A stretch of DNA of 64,000 bases from Sambucus nigra (Eukaryota > Streptophyta > Magnoliopsida > Dipsacales > Adoxaceae): NCBI GenBank assembly GCA_949130495.1, contig OX422207.1:373819868-373883867 (forward strand), in the 5' to 3' direction. The position numbers and the translations under genes are program-made. Each line of letters opens with the position of its first letter. Position 1 is the first letter of the stretch. Shown here in pieces: positions 58,178 through 64,000 of this stretch. The notes below the pieces were generated by a model. The model was not told where the DNA came from and searched no databases. It worked only from the letters and a program-made list of their open reading frames with translations.

Positions 58178-61100
58178 ATGGCGTCTTCAAGCAACCCCAC
58201 CATTTCCGCCGCCAGTGTTCTGTCTGCCACCACCACTGCTACCTCCGCCCTGGGTGCTGCTCGCCAAGAACAACTGAGATTTTACCGTCGCTCTCCCATT
58301 TTTGGGGAGGGTGATGGCTTTGCTGTTGCCCGTAAGGCTGTTTGCTTTTCCTCCAAGTTTGGCGCCCTCTTGTTGGGTGATGAGGACGAAGAGGCGTCTA
58401 AGTGGGGATTTCTGCCCCCAGAAGGAACTCTCAGATTTCCCGTGGAGCGAGGGGACTTCCCATGGTCCCATATTGATTTTGAAGCACCCGGGGGATCCCC
58501 CGCGCACTTTGCTGCCTGGAACTCTCACATGCAGAGTTCCTATACTGATGTCCTTACTAAGATTGGGCTGCAACGGGCAAGGTGGTTTGGTGAGTTTACT
58601 CTATCAAAGAACAACGCTGCCTTGCCTATACTGGTCTCTCGCTGGAACGTGGATACTCATACGTTCATTGCTGCCTGGGGTGAGTTTACCATAACTCTGG
58701 AGGATGTGTGTGAGCTCCTGGGCCTTGATGCGACAAGCCATGAGCCTTACACCGATGAAGCTCTTGATGCTCAAGAGACTGCAGATCGTTTGGAGTTGGA
58801 TCGCATATGCCGAAGCTGCATCGGTTCTTCCAACAAAGCTACTTTTTCTCCCTTGATCAATTATTTCTTCCAGAGTTCTAGTGAAGGCAGTTCTTCATTA
58901 ACTGCCCCTGGTCAAGGTACGCCGTTGGAGCTTCCTGCTTACATTCTTGTGATTTTGTCCCGTTTCCTTTTGACGGGCAAGCCCAACGATCAGCCCCGAA
59001 GAGACCTCATCAACCTGTCCCTTCGCTTAGCTCGAGGCATAAAGCTTCCCCTGGCTACAATTGCCTTGGGATCCCTGTACACCTGGTTGGACAAGACTTT
59101 ATTTGACATGGAACGCTCCATTGGCCGTTATAACTTGGCTAATTTTGCCAATAGTGTGCTTCTGACTAGCTTTCTCTACTTCCGCTTTCCTGCCGTAGCG
59201 GCCAAACCCAACAGTCCTCCTTCGGCTGAAACAATTTTTCCTCCTCGGTCCTTCATTTATCATAAGAGGCAAAGCCGAAATGAGTTGATTTCAGTGATTG
59301 ATCGTTTTGAGAGTTTCGTTATGAGGCCCTATCAAGAAGAGGCCTTTTTTCATACTTGTAAATTTTTTCATCATGATGCCAGATTGATACGGGACCCTTC
59401 TCCCGACATTGAGGACCCCTCGCTGGCCATGGTTCTTCTTCTTTCTCCTGGATATCTTCCCTCCTACACTGAGTGGGGATACTCGAGCGAGCATTATAAC
59501 CCCAACCGATACAGCCGTCAGTTTGGGTTTGACCAGGGGGTGAAACGTCCAGTTTTCCAATCATCAAACCCCAAAGTCTCCTTTGGCGAGGCATGTTCGT
59601 TGTTTTATTCAACTACTGCATGGGGGATATCCTCAATAATGGCTGGGCGTGTCACCATTCCCAGTATTACTAGGCATGGGGATGTGACCCCTCTGTTTGC
59701 CACCAAGTTTTGGCCAAAACAACTAGCTAAAATTGCTAAGTTCATTGAGGGAGAGCCGGTGTACCCTCCTGTTTGTTCATTTTCTGCCCTGGAGTTAGGG
59801 CTAAAAGGCAACTCTGTGCTTGGGATAGAATTCCCTCTAAGTTTAACCCACAAAGAACCTCCCAACGAGCTTCCCCCACTTTGTGCCATGGTCCCAGTTG
59901 CCACGCCAAAGTCCAAAACTGCTGCTGTGAAGAAGGCTGCCCCCTCAGCTGCAGCTACTACCGACGAGGGGGCTTCTCAACCACCTGCTAAGAAGGAAAA
60001 AACGGCCAAGAGTGGGACATCGAAACCGAAATCGAAGTCCCAGAAGCCCCAAACTTCCGTTGATCCTGCGAGTGATTCCTCGCCTGAAGTGGTAACCCTG
60101 CCCGAAGTGGCACATCCCGAGATAACATCCTTAGTCCCTTCTGATTCACAGGCCTCACCTGAGGTTCTTCTGCCCATTGTACTTGTTGAGGAAAGTGAGC
60201 CCGAGGTATGATGTGCTCTATAATTTATTTGTTGTAGTCCTTTCGGTCATACTCTTTTCTTATTTGGCTTACTGAACTGTGATATGTTTTGGGTACCCCA
60301 GGTGGAGATGTCCTCGTTGTTGGCAAGCATTCTTCTTCCAACAATGCTGATGAGGCCCCCGACTATCATTCCTTTGTTTAGCACCATAACTGAGGTAAGT
60401 AACACGTCGAGATATTTCTTCATATTTTCTGTGCCCATTCTTCTTTTCTAACACTTGGCTGTGTGCACAGTTTTCTCCTGATCTTGCACCAACTCCTGCA
60501 GTGAGGGCCCAGGTTGGTGTGTTTACACCCCGTCCTGAAGCGGCTGTGCTTGAGGGCTCAGTGTCTTCGCATGATGAACCCCGTGTGCTGGCCCTTGTGC
60601 CCTATACGGGTGATAGAGTTTTGCCAAGGGTTTTTCCAAGCGTGGAGGCTTCTGCGTCTAGGGACCCCGTTACGGCTTCTAGGGTAGTAATATCTCCCCC
60701 AACGGTTCCTGTCCCTATGGCTGCCTCATATGCTCCCGTTGTGACTGAGGTATATTATTCATAAGATTCTTCTTAATCTTCACCTTATAACGATGACTTT
60801 AACAATGCAAACACTCGTTAAGTTTTTTTTTCATGAACTCCACCTTGTAAACTCCACCTTATAATGGTGACTTAACAACGAAAGCGCTTGTTAAGATTTC
60901 TCATAAACTCCACCTTATAACGGTGACTTAACAACGAAATCGCTTGTTAAGATTTTCCATAAACTCCACCTTATAATGGTGACTTAACAACGAAAGCGCT
61001 TGTTAAGATTTTCCATAAACTCCACCTTATAACGGTGACTTAACAACGAAAGAGCTTGTTAAGATTTTTTCATAAACTCCACCTTATAACGGTGACTTAA

Positions 61101-61979
61101 CAACGAAAGCGCTTGTTAAGATTTTTCATAAACTTCACCTTATAACGGTGACTTAACAACGAAAATGCTTGTTAAGTTTTTTTTCATAATTTCATCATGT
61201 GCTCTTTTTCTTTCTAGGTTGCTCGGGAAAATTCGCCCCCAGCTCTGTCGCCTGTAGGCTCGCCCTTCCGAGAACCTGACGTTTCGGAAAATTCTATTCA
61301 TGATGATCAAGGTTCTACGACTGGTGCTGCAGCCGAGAACGAATCTGGGTGCGAATTGCCTCTTCCTGACCTAGCTCCTCACGCGTTCTGCCTCATGGTG
61401 CTTCGGCAGTCTCCTCAAATGCCCATCAACCATCTCCTGGTGATTGAACAATTGGTGGATTGCCATCCTGAGACCTTCACACCGGATTGCCTGCGCTCAA
61501 ATATTCATGTGATGAGTCACAGACTGCAAGGCATGGCGATCGTTGTTGGTGAAATTGCCAGTACCCCCACTGCCAGTGTTACCAGATCCTTTCTTAACCA
61601 ATTTCTAGGTTTTCTGAAGGAGTTGGGACGTGATGGTTTCCGTTTTGACTGGCTTATTACGTATCTGAAGACCTTGAAAAACCAGCAACTGATCGGCCAG
61701 AGGGAGATATTGCGCAAGCACCAGGAGGACCAGCAAGCTGAGGAGGATAGGTTGGTCGCATTGGCCCCTCTTTTGGAAGCAGTGGATCAAGAGGTGAAGG
61801 ATGCCGAAGAAGCTTTGTGCCTGGCCAAACTGAAGCGTGAGAGACTCCTGATCGAACGTACGCAAGTGCAAACGAGGCTGGAGGTTTCCATTAATGCCCA
61901 ACGGTCTTTCACAGCAGCTTCTTCGGGCCTGCCTGGAGATTTTTTCTCTTCCTCGGATTTATCTTTTCTTTTAGAGTAG
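58178..61979 (+). CDS. Tat-3 antisense gene: plant mobile domain protein, four exons
   Basis: Exons 58178-60205, 60302-60394, 60471-60749 and 61218-61979, all phase 0 with GT-AG introns, give 1053 codons without a stop. The start is MASSSNPTISAASVLSA. Residues about 90-480 resemble the aminotransferase-like plant mobile domain (ARWFGEFTLSKNNAALPILV, WGEFTITLEDVCELLGLDAT, LANFANSVLLTSFLYFRFPA, MVLLLSPGYLPSYTEWGYSS), a domain shared by MAIN/MAIL host proteins and Tat-type retroelements. A lysine/proline/serine-rich linker follows (about 590-676), like a nuclear-localising region. Exons 2 and 3 are low complexity. Exon 4 has a helical region with LTNQFLGFLKELGRDG-like text and a coiled coil (EVKDAEEALCLAKLKRERLL). 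It sits between pol and the 3' LTR, transcribed towards pol. Its open frame suggests a recent or constrained element. Role in transposition unknown; silencing-related antisense expression is one hypothesis. Confidence 0.8.
60770..61195. repeat. 56-bp tandem repeat in intron 3 of the mobile-domain gene
   Basis: Seven to eight copies of a unit containing CTCCACCTTATAACGGTGAC and CTTAACAACGAAAGCGCTTG, spaced 56-57 bases (for example starts at 60908, 60964 and 61020). Each unit holds an inverted repeat with arms CTTAACAA and TTGTTAAG. Edge copies are more diverged than central ones. The array fills nearly the whole 468-base intron. Confidence 0.95.
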
Positions 61980-62239
61980 TTACTTCTTGTATACAGATCT
62001 TTTACTTCTTTTCTCTATGTAATTCTTGGGCAATATCTTCCAAAGGAAATTTTGAAATGCTCTATTGTTTATGAATGAAGAACGCATACTTTTCAATCCC
62101 TTCATTTGTTGTGACTGCTGTTGTGTGCTATAGAGTTTTGTGTTTCTTCAATTCTTCCATTATTCTAAAAAAAATGTCACCCAAAACTTGTATATTTATA
62201 ACAATATCTAGTCATAACATCAGTTCAAACTTGGTTATT
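61980..62239. other. Convergent gap between the antisense gene and pol
   Basis: The stop codons of the plus-strand mobile-domain gene (61979) and the minus-strand integrase (62240) are 260 bases apart. Poly(A) signals for both transcripts should lie here or overlap the opposite gene; TTTATGAATGAAGAAC near 62068 is a candidate on plus. Overlapping 3' ends are likely. Confidence 0.45.
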
Positions 62240-64000
62240 TTACACATGATAAACCTTCAGCCACTTATTGTTAATCTTAAATGGCTTGTCTTCTTCTATC
62301 TTCGAAATTAAGCAATAACCTGAGTCATGCGCTTCCTTCACAACGTAAGGTCCCTCCCAGTTGGCTGCGAACTTTGGTAGAGGAAGTCCCCTGATGTGAT
62401 TCACTGTTGCTTTCAATACGAGGTCTCCTTCCACGAGCCTCCTTGGTCTCACCAAGCTGTCATATGCCCTGGAGAGTTGTTTCGTATATATTTGAAAGTG
62501 TTGCATCGAGTTATCTCTGTGCTCATCCAACGCTTCCAGCTGTACATGTCTACTGTTAGGGAGCATGCTACTTCTCAAGGCATAACGAGCAGAGGGAACT
62601 TCCAATTCTACTGGGAGGATTGCCTCAACGCCATAAACAAGAGAGAACGACGTGTATCCTGTGGGTTTTTGCTTGGTTGTTCGATAGGCCCACAAGACAG
62701 CTGGTAATTTGTCATCCCACGCCCCTAGAAAGTCTTCAATCATTTTGTCCAAAATATTAATCAGGGTTTTGTTAGTTGCTTCGGCTTGACCATTTCCCTT
62801 TGGGTATGCCACCGTCGAAGTGTGATGAACAATGGAGTGCTTGTCCGTGAGCATTGTTACCTCAGAATTGACGAAGGGGGTCCCATTATCCGAGAGAATT
62901 ACTTTTGGGATCCCAAAATGGCAAATGATGTGTTCTCTGATGAAGTTGCTCACTACTCCAGCCGTTTCCTGTTTGAGTGGTATTGCCTCGGCCCATTTTG
63001 TGAAATATTCTGTTGCTACTAGTATCCATATCTTGCCTCTCGAAGAGGGGTGAATTTCCCCCACTAGGTCGAACGCCCAAGTATGAAATGGATAGGGCGT
63101 TGATAGAGAGTGCAAGTCTGTCGATGGGGCATGGATCATATTCCCTTGAAGTTCGCAAGCCTTGCATTTTCGAACAAACTCAGCAGAGTCTTTCTCCATT
63201 GTTGGCCAATAATACCCTAATGTCATCAACTGATCATACAGTTTGGCACCTCCTATATGTGCTGGATCGTGCGCTTGTTTGAGGACCTCCACTGCTTCTT
63301 CCCTCGTGATACATCGCAAGGGCTTGTTAAAGTACCCCTTTCGATAAAGCTGCCCCTCCTGGACGTAGAACCTTGGAGCCCTTCGCCTCAGACCCATTGC
63401 ATCTATTTTCTCCGTTGGGACAACCCCCTCCTGAATGAAGTCGATGTACGGCTGCCTCCAGTCCGTTTGAGTTTCAATAAAATGGCACTTAGCTGCTTCG
63501 AAGAATAGCTGACACTTGTTGCATTTCCGTTGTAGCTCTGCCGCATCCTGCTTCATTCTAGGCCAAAAATACCCCTCCCTTTGAATTCTCCTATATAGAG
63601 GTATCTCAGTCATTTCGCAGTGCTCCTCATGCGTTTTCCTCAATATTTGCTCGGCCTCCTCGGGGCTGACGCATCTTGACAACCATCCTCCTATATTTCT
63701 GAAATAGAGATTTCCCTGGCATGTAAAATATTGGGCCAACTCTCCTAGCCGCATCGCCCCCTCACCAGACTCCAGTTGATTCTTAATGTCTCTTCTCCAG
63801 CCCACCTCCTCCTCCATCGGTAGTAATGACTGTACTACCGAAGGAGCTGTTCTTCGTTGGATCACAACTGTGGTCTCATTGGTTTTCATTATCATCTTCT
63901 GGGCAATAGTGGCATAGGCATCTGGATGGCGGTTCATCGTTCTGGGATGCCTCCTGATCTTGGTCCGATGAAATTGGTTGAGAAGCCTTTGAATGATTGT
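62240..64000 (-). CDS. Tat-3 pol: end of RNase H, double zinc finger and integrase (partial)
   Basis: The frame is open to the window edge (5' part missing). It begins with the end of RNase H (IRRHPRTMNRHPDAYATIAQ). Counting from the Met at 63937, a first H2C2-like finger spans residues 103-142 (THEEHCEMT ... CNKC) and a second, better one spans 223-261 (HDPAHIGG ... CKAC), joined by DWRQPYIDFIQEG. The integrase core has the acidic triad D290 (TWAFDLVGE), D350 (ILSDNGTPF) and E386 (GNGQAEATNK) with the standard D-35-E spacing. A C-terminal GPYVVKEAHDSG-type domain ends at 62240. The integrase inserts element cDNA into chromosomes. No stop or frameshift is seen, unlike Tat-1 and Tat-2, so this copy is young. 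Confidence 0.9.
   Translation of the reverse strand, partial: TIIQRLLNQFHRTKIRRHPRTMNRHPDAYATIAQKMIMKTNETTVVIQRRTAPSVVQSLLPMEEEVGWRRDIKNQLESGEGAMRLGELAQYFTCQGNLYFRNIGGWLSRCVSPEEAEQILRKTHEEHCEMTEIPLYRRIQREGYFWPRMKQDAAELQRKCNKCQLFFEAAKCHFIETQTDWRQPYIDFIQEGVVPTEKIDAMGLRRRAPRFYVQEGQLYRKGYFNKPLRCITREEAVEVLKQAHDPAHIGGAKLYDQLMTLGYYWPTMEKDSAEFVRKCKACELQGNMIHAPSTDLHSLSTPYPFHTWAFDLVGEIHPSSRGKIWILVATEYFTKWAEAIPLKQETAGVVSNFIREHIICHFGIPKVILSDNGTPFVNSEVTMLTDKHSIVHHTSTVAYPKGNGQAEATNKTLINILDKMIEDFLGAWDDKLPAVLWAYRTTKQKPTGYTSFSLVYGVEAILPVELEVPSARYALRSSMLPNSRHVQLEALDEHRDNSMQHFQIYTKQLSRAYDSLVRPRRLVEGDLVLKATVNHIRGLPLPKFAANWEGPYVVKEAHDSGYCLISKIEEDKPFKINNKWLKVYHV

Noticed and set aside
57637..58314. 225-codon plus-strand frame overlapping the start of the mobile-domain gene
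   Set aside because: It lies in the leader and overlaps the well-supported start at 58178 in another frame; the content is low complexity with no domain.
58187..58573. Minus-strand frame inside the mobile-domain exon
   Set aside because: Shadow of the real plus-strand coding exon; no independent features.
60770..61195. CRISPR-like array of regular palindromic repeats
   Set aside because: Units are contiguous tandem repeats without unique spacers, inside an intron of a eukaryotic retroelement gene.

Overview
This window is nuclear DNA of a flowering plant, most likely a eudicot with a transposon-rich genome. It holds one clearly functional host gene, a complete nine-exon AINTEGUMENTA (ANT)-type AP2 transcription factor on the minus strand (27832-32484). 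Almost everything else is transposable-element DNA: Ty3/gypsy elements of Tat-lineage appearance, Ty1/copia elements resembling Sireviruses, two CACTA (En/Spm) DNA transposons, foldback MITEs, a probable solo LTR and several minisatellites. No rRNA, tRNA, CRISPR array or prokaryotic signal was seen. All assignments come from reading the sequence by eye; no database search was run.

Layout. 690-1830: decayed, spliced coiled-coil gene of retrotransposon type (minus). 2575-6340: decayed Sirevirus-like copia pol (minus). 6973-14545: Tat-1, a gypsy element in minus orientation with its 3' LTR at 6973-7499, two antisense ORFs on the plus strand and a decayed pol that breaks off at 14545. 14546-15178: gag, primer-binding site and LTR end of a second copia. 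15179-25121: CACTA-1, with both terminal inverted repeats and a TTA target duplication, inserted in that copia LTR; it carries a tnp2 pseudogene, a spliced gene resembling the putative plant transposon protein family, and a viroplasmin/RNase H1 N-terminal-like exon. About 25125-26150: remainder of the copia LTR. 26150-35750: gene island with ANT. 35750-41271: CACTA-2, 5'-truncated tnp2 plus one intact terminus, with two foldback elements inside. 41281-41690: copia RNase H scrap. 41714-56139: Tat-2, a gypsy element with both LTRs, a decayed gag-pol on plus, antisense ORFs on minus, and a nested solo LTR of about 3.6 kb. About 56400-64000: Tat-3 in minus orientation, the best preserved: an open integrase reading frame running off the window edge and, convergent to it, an intact four-exon plant-mobile-domain gene.

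The main theme is that three Tat-lineage elements each carry a gene in antisense orientation between pol and the 3' LTR. In Tat-1 and Tat-2 the two antisense ORFs can be recognised as homologous by eye, including a conserved C-terminal block. In Tat-3 the antisense gene is open and spliced (1053 codons) with a 56-bp palindromic tandem repeat in its third intron. CACTA-1 is the second point of interest because of its two cargo-like coding segments and a cluster of seven ATCGAT-centred palindromes.
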